Part shown: positions 6,029 through 14,058 of the stretch, in pieces
Layout of the letters: every line of letters starts with the position of its first letter
Numbering within the stretch: position 1 is the first letter of the stretch
Origin: Bacteroidota bacterium
GTDB lineage: Bacteria > Bacteroidota > Bacteroidia > Bacteroidales > Prolixibacteraceae
DNA: 14,244 nt
Assembly (NCBI GenBank): GCA_030632865.1
Contig: DAOVTY010000054.1
Location: 1 to 14,244, forward strand
Direction: 5' to 3'
Notes under the pieces: generated by a model
Databases searched by the model: none
What the model saw: only the letters and a program-made list of their open reading frames with translations
What the model was told of the DNA's origin: nothing
Made by a program: the position numbers and the translations under genes

Positions 6029-7534
6029 TTAGTTATCAGCCAACATTTTTTCACCTTTTTCAATAGCATCTTCAATAGTACCAACAAGGTTAAATGCAGC
6101 TTCCGGATATTTGTCAACTTCGCCATTCATAATCATATTGAATCCTTTAATTGTGTCTTCAATAGAAACCAATTTGCCTTCGAGACCTGTAAATTGTGTA
6201 GCTACAAAGAATGGTTGCGACAGGAAACGTTGCACACGACGTGCACGATGAACAACAAGTTTATCTTCCTCAGAAAGTTCGTCCATTCCCAAAATGGCAA
6301 TAATATCTTGCAACTCCGTATAACGTTGTAGCAACATAATTACATCCTGCGCACAGTTATAATGTTCGTCTCCAACAATGTCAGGAGTTAAAATCCGCGA
6401 TGTTGAATCTAATGGGTCAACCGCTGGATAAATACCTAACTCCGAAATTTTACGACTAAGTACCGTTGTTGCATCTAGGTGTGCAAAAGTTGTTGCTGGA
6501 GCAGGGTCGGTTAAATCATCGGCAGGTACATAAATTGCCTGAACCGAAGTAATAGAACCATTTTTTGTTGAAGTAATTCGCTCTTGCATCACACCCATTT
6601 CGGTCGCCAATGTTGGTTGATATCCAACCGCAGAAGGCATTCTTCCCAGCAGTGCCGACACCTCGGAACCAGCCTGTGTAAAACGGAAAATATTATCGAC
6701 AAAGAAAAGTATATCTTTTCCACTATTTGGAGATCCGTCTCCATCGCGCAAACTTTCAGCAATAGTTAATCCCGAAAGTGCAACACGGGCACGAGCTCCC
6801 GGAGGCTCGTTCATTTGCCCAAAAACCATGGCTAGTTTCGAGTCCTTAATTTTTTCATTATCAACTTTCGATAAATCCCAACTTCCACTTTCCATCGACT
6901 CTTTAAACTCTTCGCCGTAGTCAACAATATCTGCTTCAATCATTTCGCGCAAAAGGTCGTTGCCTTCTCTTGTACGTTCTCCAACACCAGCAAAAACAGA
7001 AAGCCCACTGTGTGCCAACGCTATGTTATTTATCAGTTCCTGAATTAGTACTGTTTTACCAACACCGGCACCACCAAACAATCCAATTTTACCTCCTTTT
7101 GCATAAGGCTCAATTAAATCTATTACTTTAATACCGGTAAAAAGAATTTCAGTTTCAGTTGTTAGATCTTCGTATTTTGGAGGTTTATTGTGAATGTTTA
7201 ACCCATCTTTTGGTAATTGTTCTAATCCATCAATCGAGTCTCCAATAACATTAAGTAATCGTCCTAGTGCTGCTTCTCCTTTTGGCATTATAATAGGGTT
7301 TCCCAACGACTTAACATCCATGCCTCGACGTAATCCATCGGTTGAGTCCATTGCTACACAGCGAATTGTATTTTCTCCAATGTGTTGCTGGCACTCTACT
7401 ACTACATTTTCTTTCTCTTCGCGAATTATTGCCAATGCATCGTTAATAGCCGGAAGTTCGCCTCCCTCTCTTTCAAAACTAATATCGACAACAGGACCAA
7501 TTATCTGAATGATTTTACCAATATTTTGAGCCAT
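6029..7534 (-). CDS. atpD: F1 ATP synthase beta subunit
   Basis: Catalytic beta subunit of the F1 sector, which synthesises ATP from ADP and phosphate. From the chosen ATG (MAQNIGKIIQIIGPVVDI) it is 501 residues. The P-loop GGAGVGKT is at 154-161, the GER motif with catalytic glutamate at 185-187 (E186), Walker B LFFVD at 276-280, and DELSEED lies in the C-terminal domain. Between about 199 and 233 there are some 27 more residues than in the E. coli protein (E. coli is about 460 residues in all). An in-frame ATG at 7564 would add ten residues, but the family N-terminus and the promoter position favour 7534. Only atpC accompanies it; the other subunit genes (alpha, gamma, delta, a, b, c) must lie elsewhere. 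Confidence 0.97.
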   Translation of the reverse strand: MAQNIGKIIQIIGPVVDISFEREGGELPAINDALAIIREEKENVVVECQQHIGENTIRCVAMDSTDGLRRGMDVKSLGNPIIMPKGEAALGRLLNVIGDSIDGLEQLPKDGLNIHNKPPKYEDLTTETEILFTGIKVIDLIEPYAKGGKIGLFGGAGVGKTVLIQELINNIALAHSGLSVFAGVGERTREGNDLLREMIEADIVDYGEEFKESMESGSWDLSKVDNEKIKDSKLAMVFGQMNEPPGARARVALSGLTIAESLRDGDGSPNSGKDILFFVDNIFRFTQAGSEVSALLGRMPSAVGYQPTLATEMGVMQERITSTKNGSITSVQAIYVPADDLTDPAPATTFAHLDATTVLSRKISELGIYPAVDPLDSTSRILTPDIVGDEHYNCAQDVIMLLQRYTELQDIIAILGMDELSEEDKLVVHRARRVQRFLSQPFFVATQFTGLEGKLVSIEDTIKGFNMIMNGEVDKYPEAAFNLVGTIEDAIEKGEKMLADN

Positions 7535-7580
7535 AAATATTTGAATTTGATGGTATCTAACCAAGATTTTTAATGCTGAA

Positions 7581-7610
7581 CAAATTTAGCATTGTTTTGC
7601 ATTTTGCCAA
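7581..7610 (-). promoter_or_regulatory. Bacteroidetes-type promoter for atpD-atpC
   Basis: On the minus strand TTG (complement of 7608-7610), exactly 19 bases, then TAAATTTG (complement of 7581-7588). This fits the Bacteroidetes primary sigma consensus TTG-N19-TAnnTTTG. It predicts transcription starting about 40 bases before the ATG at 7534. A 6-bp inverted repeat aatgct/agcatt (7572-7577, 7588-7593) overlaps the -7 box, which may be chance. Confidence 0.75.
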
Positions 7611-7646
7611 TGAAATAAAATATTTTTTAAAACAAATTTTAATTTC

Positions 7647-8639
7647 TTAATAGTTGCGTTTTAATAGCTGATTACTTAATTTGGCAAGTGGTATAATATT
7701 GTTACTTTTAACTGGGAGGTTTTGGAGAATAGAAGTTGATTTCTGAAAATAATAATCAATTTTAAATTGTGTCAACTCTTCTATATTCAGTTGATTGTAA
7801 ATATTCAATATTGCAGCAACTTTGTCTTCAGCAATAAAATCTTCTTTTTCTATCCAATCTAAAAGTTCACTTTTTTCTGCTGCGGAACTTGTTTCAAGTG
7901 CCTTAATTAGCAGGTAAGTTTTTTTGTTAGATAGAATATCTCCACCTATTTTTTTCCCAAATGTTTTTTGATTTCCAAAAGAGTCTAACAAATCATCTTG
8001 CAACTGAAATGCCAATCCAATATTTATCCCAAATTCGTAAAGTTGATTTGCTATTTCGATACCAGCATTTGCGAGCAGTGCGCCCGTCTTTAAACTACAC
8101 GCCAATAAAACTGCCGTTTTAAGCCGAATCATTCCCATGTATTCACTCTCTGTTACGTCTAGTCTATTTTCAAAATCCATATCGTATTGCTGTCCTTCGC
8201 AAACTTCAATAGCAGTTTTCGAAAATAGTTCTATTACGTTTGCCAGACCTTCAGACTTTTTTTCGAGTAGGTATTTATAAGATAAAAATGCCATTGCATC
8301 ACCCGAAAGAATTGCACTATTCTCATCGTACTGCACATGAACTGTGGGCTGATTTCTCCTCACTTCGGCTTTGTCCATAATATCGTCGTGAAGCAAAGTG
8401 AAATTATGAAAAACTTCGATAGCAACTGCCGATGGAAGAGCGTTCTCTATTTTGTCGGAGAACAAATTGTAACTTAGCAATAGAAGTGCTGGTCGTAATC
8501 TTTTCCCTCCAATTTTGAGCGAATAATTAATAGGTGAATATAAATTAAGAGGATTATCGTTTTTTAATTCTTCAGAACGAATATTAATTTCAGTATTTAT
8601 AATTCGTTGAAGCTCTTCTACTGAATAAATTTTTTTCAT
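7647..8639 (-). CDS. Trans-isoprenyl diphosphate synthase (polyprenyl synthetase)
   Basis: Condenses isopentenyl diphosphate with allylic diphosphates to build linear isoprenoid chains for quinones, carotenoids or similar lipids; cytoplasmic. Numbered from MKKIYSVEELQ, the product is 330 residues. GGKRLRP is at 44-50, the first aspartate-rich motif DDIMD at 85-89, and the second DDLLD at 215-219, with K and Q residues expected around them. The first motif lacks the two-residue insertion typical of bacterial farnesyl diphosphate synthases, and Phe is five residues before it. Both hint at a geranylgeranyl-type or longer product, but chain length is not certain. An upstream ATG at 8672 would add 11 residues (MLPLKTNIYKH); the MKK start fits homologous N-termini better. 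The 112 bp to atpD hold the atpD promoter, so the two are separate units. Confidence 0.9.
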   Translation of the reverse strand: MKKIYSVEELQRIINTEINIRSEELKNDNPLNLYSPINYSLKIGGKRLRPALLLLSYNLFSDKIENALPSAVAIEVFHNFTLLHDDIMDKAEVRRNQPTVHVQYDENSAILSGDAMAFLSYKYLLEKKSEGLANVIELFSKTAIEVCEGQQYDMDFENRLDVTESEYMGMIRLKTAVLLACSLKTGALLANAGIEIANQLYEFGINIGLAFQLQDDLLDSFGNQKTFGKKIGGDILSNKKTYLLIKALETSSAAEKSELLDWIEKEDFIAEDKVAAILNIYNQLNIEELTQFKIDYYFQKSTSILQNLPVKSNNIIPLAKLSNQLLKRNY

Positions 8640-8688
8640 ATGTTTATAAATGTTTGTTTTTAACGGTAACATATGTATCTCGCTAATT

Positions 8689-8758
8689 AATCATCATCCT
8701 GTGTCCGTCAGCTGATGGATGCTTGTTTCATTTCAATATTACAAATATGTGTATTGAT
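8689..8758 (-). repeat. Intergenic repeat, copy C (upstream of the isoprenyl synthase gene)
   Basis: Third copy of the element seen at 3439-3630, in the same orientation and again upstream of a minus-strand gene. Positions 8700-8737 match 3555-3592 at 35 of 38 bases; all three differences are C-to-T. The palindrome becomes tccgtcagctgatgga, where the change still allows a G-U pair in RNA. Flanks at 8689-8699 and 8741-8758 also resemble copy A. The start-codon-proximal block of copies A and B is not present here. Confidence 0.7.
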
Positions 8759-8773
8759 TTTTGACTTCGACTA

Positions 8774-11182
8774 CTAATTATCTTTTTTATCAGATTTTTT
8801 ATCAGAATAGTAAATTTCTAGTTCATCTAAATCAATATCTTCTTCTTCGTCGTAAATGTGTAAAAGAGGCTCTTTAAATGCTTTGGTAGTTGTTAATCTG
8901 TCGAGACCAAACAACAACGACGGAAGTAAAATAAGATTCGACGTAACTGCTACCAATAAAGTAAGCGACACTAAAACTCCCAAAGCTTGCGTTCCTCCAA
9001 AACTCGAAATAGCAAAAATTCCAAATCCAAAAAATAGCACAACCGAAGTGTATAACATACTTACACCGGTCTCTCTCAAAGCTAATATTACCGACTTTTT
9101 AATGTCCCAATTTGTTACGTTCAATTCTTGTCGGTATTTGGCAAGAAAATGAATTGTATTGTCAACAGAAATACCAAATGCTATACTGAATATTAAAATA
9201 GTTGATGCCTTTATGGGAATATCGGCAAAACCCATAATTGCCGCAGTAAAAATTAACGGAATTACATTGGGAGTTAACGACAAAATAACCATCCTCCACG
9301 ACGAGAACATGATTGCCATAAAGATAGAAATAAGCAAAATTGCTAATGCCAGACTCGTAACCAGATTTTTAAGTAAATATTGAGTTCCTTTAAATACTAT
9401 TATACTTGAGCCGGTTACCGTTACATCGTATTTGTCGGATGTAAAAATTGAGTCGATGTGCATATTTAAATCGGCGTATATCTCCTCCATTCTACTGGTT
9501 CCCACGTCTTTTACGCGAATACTTACTCGTGTTATTTGGCGTGTACTATCTAAAAAAGAGTGTAGCAACTCTACATTTTTTTCTCCGGTTGAAGCGTATT
9601 GAAGAATAAAATTTTTCTCTCGATTATTGGGTAAGCTATAATATTTTTCGTACCCGTTATAAAAGGCTTGTTTCGAGAATTTCAATAAATTTAATAGCGA
9701 CATTGGAGATGAAAGATCACTGTAATTGGCAAGTTTTTTTTCCAATTGTTCTATTTTCCTAAAAGTAGTTAACTGCATTGCACCGCCCGGTTTTTTGGTG
9801 TCAATCATAATTTCAATTGGCATCAGTCCATCGAAATTCTTTTCAAAGAATTTTAAGTCAATAAAAACAGGATCACTTTCAGGAATGTCATCAAGAAAAT
9901 AGCCCGAACTTTTCATCAGTGTAATTCCATAAACACCCAAGCCAAGAACAACTATTGTGATAATGTAAACTGTTTTTCGGCGATGTTGAGTAATTTTTAT
10001 TAATCGATCTATAATCCGCGAAATAAATTTACTATCTAAATGCTGAACACTTTTAGATGAGGGCGGTTCGATAAAACTGAAAAATATTGGAATTAATAAA
10101 AGCGACAACACAAACAGCCCCAAAATATTTAATGAAGCAACAATTCCGAACTCTTTTAAAATATCGCTTTTTACAATTATGAATGTTGCAAACCCCGCGG
10201 CAGTAGTCAAATTAGTTAGAAATGTAGCGTTACCTATTTTAATTATAACACGTTGCAATGCTTTTATTTTATTTCCATGACTAACATATTCATGATGAAA
10301 TTTATTCAGCATATAAATACTGTTTGGTATTCCAATTACAATTAATAACGGAGGAATCATACCAGATAAAATTGTAACCTTAAATCCAAAAAGATGAAGC
10401 ATTCCCATGGACCAAACTACGCCAATAAGTACAATTAAAACCGGAAAGAAAACAGCTTTAAAAGAGCGGAAAAATATAAATAGAACTATTATACAAATAA
10501 GTAAAGCGAGGGCACTAAAAAGGTACAATTCTGACCTTATTTTTATTGCATTTACCACTCGAATATAAGGGAGTCCGGAGTAGTGCAATTTTACATTCTC
10601 ATCCTTTTCAAATTTTTGGCACAATTGCTGAATAGATTTAACCATTTGCTCGCGCTCTTTGGTTTTCATCTTATCTTTATTTACGGTAATGGCCAGCAAA
10701 TAAGCATCGGTTTTGCTATTGTAAACTACATCTTTATAAAAAGGTAAACCTTTAAATTTATTTGCATATATATCAAGTTCTTCTTGAGTTGAAATAGTAT
10801 CAGGGAAAATATTCTCTATTTCAAATTGTTTCTTTTTTGTGTTTTTACGAAGGTTGTAAGTATTAGAAACCGACAGCAAATTTTCAACACCCTCAATTCC
10901 CGAAAGATCTTTACACAACTCTCGCCATTTCTGAAACTTCTCCAATTGAAAAAAGTTGGAGTCTTGAGTTCCCACAATTATCAAGTTTCCTTCCTCTCCA
11001 AAAACTTCAACAAATTTCTGATAATCTTTAAATGCCTGATCCTTTTTGGGGAGCATCTGAGCATACGAATACGACATTTCTACTTGCTTTGCATGCCATC
11101 CAAAAAATATTGTGATAACAGCTAAAACTGTGAGTAGCAATATTTTATTCCTAAGAATAAGTCCGGAAACCTTAAACCACAT
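8774..11182 (-). CDS. RND superfamily (MMPL-type) exporter
   Basis: An 802-residue inner-membrane transporter of the RND superfamily, with two repeated halves. Each half has one membrane helix (about 13-29 and 403-422), a large periplasmic domain (about 30-215 and 425-600), then five clustered helices (about 218-372 and 605-760). The second half carries GISVDNTIHFLAKYRQE (670-686), the family pattern with conserved D674 in the proton-relay region; the first half has the related GIPNSIYMLNKFHHE. The C-terminal tail is strongly acidic (EEEDIDLDELE). Relatives include MmpL and HpnN-type proteins that move lipids or hydrophobic compounds across the inner membrane. The substrate is unknown. It lies upstream of the isoprenyl synthase on the same strand with a 134-bp gap, so a lipid link is possible but unproven. 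No adaptor or outer-membrane partner gene is next to it. Confidence 0.87.
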   Translation of the reverse strand: MWFKVSGLILRNKILLLTVLAVITIFFGWHAKQVEMSYSYAQMLPKKDQAFKDYQKFVEVFGEEGNLIIVGTQDSNFFQLEKFQKWRELCKDLSGIEGVENLLSVSNTYNLRKNTKKKQFEIENIFPDTISTQEELDIYANKFKGLPFYKDVVYNSKTDAYLLAITVNKDKMKTKEREQMVKSIQQLCQKFEKDENVKLHYSGLPYIRVVNAIKIRSELYLFSALALLICIIVLFIFFRSFKAVFFPVLIVLIGVVWSMGMLHLFGFKVTILSGMIPPLLIVIGIPNSIYMLNKFHHEYVSHGNKIKALQRVIIKIGNATFLTNLTTAAGFATFIIVKSDILKEFGIVASLNILGLFVLSLLLIPIFFSFIEPPSSKSVQHLDSKFISRIIDRLIKITQHRRKTVYIITIVVLGLGVYGITLMKSSGYFLDDIPESDPVFIDLKFFEKNFDGLMPIEIMIDTKKPGGAMQLTTFRKIEQLEKKLANYSDLSSPMSLLNLLKFSKQAFYNGYEKYYSLPNNREKNFILQYASTGEKNVELLHSFLDSTRQITRVSIRVKDVGTSRMEEIYADLNMHIDSIFTSDKYDVTVTGSSIIVFKGTQYLLKNLVTSLALAILLISIFMAIMFSSWRMVILSLTPNVIPLIFTAAIMGFADIPIKASTILIFSIAFGISVDNTIHFLAKYRQELNVTNWDIKKSVILALRETGVSMLYTSVVLFFGFGIFAISSFGGTQALGVLVSLTLLVAVTSNLILLPSLLFGLDRLTTTKAFKEPLLHIYDEEEDIDLDELEIYYSDKKSDKKDN

Positions 11183-11456
11183 AAAATCAAATCTTTATAA
11201 ACACACGAAAATAAGACAATTTATTGGAATAAAAAGTTGAGAAACATTCTTATACAAGGAATTAAGATTTTAGTTATAATTGATTTGTATGTTTTTAATG
11301 TCTGCTATTTAAAAGTCATTAAATTATAGAAATATCTATTCATAAATTTTGACAATTTTACATATTCAACCTTATTAAAATTACTATTTTTGTACAACAG
11401 AATGTATTTTTTATTAGCTTCAACGCCATAAAACATACCTGTTCCAAAACAATACT
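11183..11456. other. Divergent intergenic region
   Basis: A 274-bp, very AT-rich gap between the divergent exporter and ricT-like genes, so it must hold promoters for both. I see a plausible -7 box toward the ricT-like gene. On the exporter side there is only a poor match (TATTTTCG, on the minus strand). No RNA gene, repeat or open reading frame is evident. Confidence 0.6.
11385..11392 (+). promoter_or_regulatory. Possible -7 box for ricT-gldH
   Basis: TATTTTTG fits the Bacteroidetes -7 consensus TAnnTTTG and lies 64 bases before the ATG at 11457. No TTG is found at the usual spacing of about 19 bases; the nearest is TTC at 17. Promoter role is inferred. Confidence 0.4.
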
Positions 11457-12587
11457 ATGCAAGATGTTGAAACCATAGAAAGAGGTGTTTGTAATTCCGA
11501 ATCAGTGTGTTGCGCAAAACTACATGTTACCGATTGGTTAAAAGATGTTCAACCTTCGGCTCGTATAAAAGGTATTGTTGAAGTTCGTTTTAAAAATACA
11601 CGCAAAGATTACTACCGAAATGTAAATAACCTGAAACTAAAAGTTGGCGATTTAATTGCTGTTGAAAGTAGTCCAGGGCACGATATTGGAGTAATTTCGG
11701 TAATGGGAGAACTTGTTGAATATCAACTTAATAAACATAAACCCACTCTTATTAATGGTGAGTTCAGGAAAATATATCGAAAAGCAAAATCTGTAGATAT
11801 AGATAAATGGAAAGAGGCAATTTCGTTGGAGCACCAAACCATGATACGTTCCAGACAAATAACAGCCGATTTACATTTGAATATGAAAATTGGCGATGTG
11901 GAATATCAAGGCGATCGCACAAAAGCAATTTTTTATTACATAGCCGACGAGCGTGTTGATTTTCGGGAATTGATAAAAGTACTGGCTGAAAATTTTCATA
12001 TCCGTGTGGAAATGAAACAGATTGGAGCACGCCAGGAAGCTGGTAGAATTGGAGGAATTGGACCCTGCGGAAGAGAAATTTGTTGTTCTACGTGGATGCA
12101 TAAATTTGTTTCGGTATCTACTAATTCAGCTCGATATCAAGAGATTTCGTTAAATCCACAAAAACTTGCCGGACAATGTGGAAAATTAAAATGTTGCTTA
12201 AATTTTGAACTGGCAACATATATTGATGCTCAAAAAGATTTCCCATCAAACAATATTCCTTTAGAAACAGAAAACGGACTTTATTATTTTATTAAAGCCG
12301 ATATTTTAAGTAATACGTACTCTTATATGTTACAAGGGAATGCACCTTCTTCGCATGTTACTATTCCGGTAAAAAGAGTAAAAGAGATTCAACACTTAAA
12401 TAAAAATGGCAAAAAACCGGACAGGCTTTTACTGGAAAGTGAGAATGTAGATGCATTAGAGAAAGAATCGTTCACAAATGTTGTAGGGCAAGACGATTTA
12501 CACCGTTTCGATCGTCCTAAGAAAAAGACCCATAATAAGAGGCGAAGCTTCAAACGCCGACCAAATCGCAATCAAAATCAACGATGA
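11457..12587 (+). CDS. PSP1/RicT (YaaT)-family protein
   Basis: A 376-residue homologue of RicT (YaaT), the PSP1-domain protein that in Bacillus subtilis forms an iron-sulfur Y-complex with RicA and RicF affecting RNA processing. The PSP1 domain covers about 36-250. Its hallmark is GGIGPCGREICCSTW (199-213) followed by GQCGKLKCCLNFE (239-251), giving six cysteines (204, 209, 210, 241, 246, 247) suited to cluster binding. Three more cysteines lie near the N-terminus (12, 18, 19). The C-terminal 25 residues are very basic (KKKTHNKRR... to RNQNQR) and could bind nucleic acid. No RicA or RicF gene is in the window, so the Bacillus function may not transfer. It overlaps gldH by four bases (ATGA), indicating translational coupling. 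I leave the symbol blank because orthology of function is unproven. Confidence 0.88.
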   Translation: MQDVETIERGVCNSESVCCAKLHVTDWLKDVQPSARIKGIVEVRFKNTRKDYYRNVNNLKLKVGDLIAVESSPGHDIGVISVMGELVEYQLNKHKPTLINGEFRKIYRKAKSVDIDKWKEAISLEHQTMIRSRQITADLHLNMKIGDVEYQGDRTKAIFYYIADERVDFRELIKVLAENFHIRVEMKQIGARQEAGRIGGIGPCGREICCSTWMHKFVSVSTNSARYQEISLNPQKLAGQCGKLKCCLNFELATYIDAQKDFPSNNIPLETENGLYYFIKADILSNTYSYMLQGNAPSSHVTIPVKRVKEIQHLNKNGKKPDRLLLESENVDALEKESFTNVVGQDDLHRFDRPKKKTHNKRRSFKRRPNRNQNQR

Positions 12588-13060
12588 ATAAATTTACATT
12601 TCAAATTATAATTGCTGCTTTTTTACTAACTATTTTTTGGGCATGCAACATTGATATGGCTTTCGAAGAATATAAACCAATTCCGGAAAACGGATGGCAC
12701 AAAGACTCTGTGGCAGTTTTTAATATCGCGATTACAGATACACTACAAAACCATAATTTGTATATAAACACACGAAACGACATTAATTATAAATACAGTA
12801 ATTTATGGTTGTTCATTGAAATAAACCAACCCGGAGAAATTGGGATTACTGATACATTGGAATTACTTCTTGCAGATCAGAGAGGAAAATGGTTGGGTGA
12901 AGGTTTTGGAGGAATTAAAACCCGGCAAGTTGTTTACAAAAGTGGTGTGTTTTTTCCTGTTTCGGGCGAATATACTGTAAACATAAAGCATGGAATGCGC
13001 GACGAAATGCTTGAAGGAATTACAGACATTGGATTTCGGGTGGAAAAGATTGCAGATTAA
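12584..13060 (+). CDS. gldH: Gliding-motility lipoprotein GldH
   Basis: A 158-residue lipoprotein matching the GldH family, required for gliding in Flavobacterium johnsoniae and widespread in non-gliding Bacteroidetes. The signal peptide runs MNKFTFQIIIAAFLLTIFWAC with the lipid-acceptor Cys21. The body holds the family's NLWLFIEI segment (73-80), an LLLAD...GKWLGEGFGGI stretch (about 89-105), and GEYTVNIKHGMR with a C-terminal IGFRVEK. The start codon overlaps the stop of the ricT-like gene (ATGA), so the two are translated together, a recurrent arrangement in this phylum. No other gld or por genes are present, so gliding in this organism cannot be concluded from the window. Confidence 0.85.
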   Translation: MNKFTFQIIIAAFLLTIFWACNIDMAFEEYKPIPENGWHKDSVAVFNIAITDTLQNHNLYINTRNDINYKYSNLWLFIEINQPGEIGITDTLELLLADQRGKWLGEGFGGIKTRQVVYKSGVFFPVSGEYTVNIKHGMRDEMLEGITDIGFRVEKIAD

Positions 13061-13075
13061 ATTGTAAACAGTAAA

Positions 13076-13160
13076 TACCCCTCTGCCTTCGGTATCTTCC
13101 CTTAGGAGAGAATCTTTTAAACAAAAGTCAATGATAATTTTAATTTATGCCGCAGAGTAA
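13076..13160. repeat. Possible decayed intergenic repeat after gldH
   Basis: The 114-bp gap between gldH and trmB contains a GC-richer patch (cccctctgccttcggtatc, then cccttaggagag, 13078-13112) unlike its AT-rich surroundings. It resembles the C- and G-run hairpin repeats common between genes in this phylum. ctctgc (13081-13086) also pairs with gcagag (13152-13157). There is no second copy in the window, so the call rests on composition and a general resemblance. Confidence 0.25.
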
Positions 13161-13174
13161 TAAATATTAAAACA

Positions 13175-13918
13175 GTGAGTAAAAATAAGTTAGCAAAATT
13201 CGACGAAATGGAGACTTTCGAGCATGTAGTTCAGGCTCCGTATAATAAAATAAAACAAGACAATTTTTATTTGAGAGGAAATTGGGCGAAGGATTTTTTT
13301 AAAAACGACAATCCAATTATTCTCGAACTTGGCTGTGGCAAAGGAGAGTATTCTGTAGCTTTGGCCGAACAAAATCCAAATTTAAACTACGTTGGAGTAG
13401 ATATAAAAGGTGCCCGATTATACAATGGTGCAAAACTGTCTTTCGAAAAAGGTTTGAATAACGTTGGATTTTTGCGTACTAACATCGAAATTATTGGGCA
13501 ATTTTTTGGCGAAGATGAGATTGCCGAAATTTGGCTCACATTCCCCGATCCGCAAATGAAAAAAACTAGCAAACGATTAACATCAACTACTTTTATGAAA
13601 AGGTACAAATCGTTTCTGAAAAAAAATGGAATTATTCATTTGAAAACAGATAGTAATTTTCAATTTACCTACACACATTCAATGGTTCATTTAAATAAAT
13701 TTGAAGTTTTAGCCGAAACCGATAATTTGTATGAATCGGAGATACTAAATGAAACTCTACAAATAAAAACCTTTTACGAAAAACAGTGGTTAAGTCGTGG
13801 AATTACAATAAAATATCTAGCTTTTATTTTAAAAGATAAAGAACTTACTGAACCCGAAATTAAAATCGAAAAAGACGAGTACCGGAGTTATGGAAGAAGT
13901 GCTGGGGGAAGTATTTAG
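13175..13918 (+). CDS. trmB: tRNA (guanine-N7-)-methyltransferase
   Basis: Class I SAM-dependent enzyme that methylates N7 of G46 in the variable loop of tRNAs; cytoplasmic. The 247-residue product has the SAM-binding motif ELGCGKGEY (51-59), the ribose-binding acidic residue in VGVDIKGAR (D76), and the TrmB signature WLTFPDPQMKK (120-130), followed by HLKTDSNFQF (155-164). The start is GTG at 13175, chosen because it yields SKNKLAKFDEMETFEHVVQ, the conserved N-terminus of Bacteroidetes TrmB proteins. The first ATG (13208) would cut this off. It lies 114 bp after gldH on the same strand, possibly cotranscribed but without overlap. Confidence 0.93.
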   Translation: MSKNKLAKFDEMETFEHVVQAPYNKIKQDNFYLRGNWAKDFFKNDNPIILELGCGKGEYSVALAEQNPNLNYVGVDIKGARLYNGAKLSFEKGLNNVGFLRTNIEIIGQFFGEDEIAEIWLTFPDPQMKKTSKRLTSTTFMKRYKSFLKKNGIIHLKTDSNFQFTYTHSMVHLNKFEVLAETDNLYESEILNETLQIKTFYEKQWLSRGITIKYLAFILKDKELTEPEIKIEKDEYRSYGRSAGGSI

Positions 13919-14050
13919 TATAAAGTATTAAGTAATTAGTAAACAAAAAAAGTAATATCTTATCTTGAAAAAATACTCGATACTTTTATTGAACCCATAA
14001 ATTATTATCTTCTAAACTTCTTGTCTCGGTACTAAATACTCACTACTAAT
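13912..14050. repeat. Degenerate inverted repeat between trmB and the alkyltransferase-like gene
   Basis: The 140-bp gap is bounded by two AT-rich stretches built on the same short motif. One is tagtataaagtattaagtaa (from 13916). The other is ctcggtactaaatactcact (14025-14044), whose reverse complement resembles the first at about 70% by eye. It may be a decayed intergenic repeat or a weak stem. It has no T-rich tail typical of a terminator. Confidence 0.35.
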
Positions 14051-14058
14051 AAAAAAGC

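Noticed and set aside
7535..7564. Upstream ATG extending AtpD by ten residues
   Set aside because: The beta-subunit N-terminus normally begins near MAQNIGKI; the added residues match nothing in the family.
6584..7573. Plus-strand frames of 61 to 104 residues across atpD
   Set aside because: They lie opposite highly conserved beta-subunit sequence and have low-complexity, unfamiliar translations.
8640..8672. Upstream ATG extending the isoprenyl synthase by 11 residues
   Set aside because: The extension MLPLKTNIYKH is not typical of the family, while MKKIYSVEELQ is; kept only as an alternative start.
11652..12101. Minus-strand frames of 68 to 88 residues across the ricT-like gene
   Set aside because: They are antisense to the conserved PSP1 domain with no independent support.
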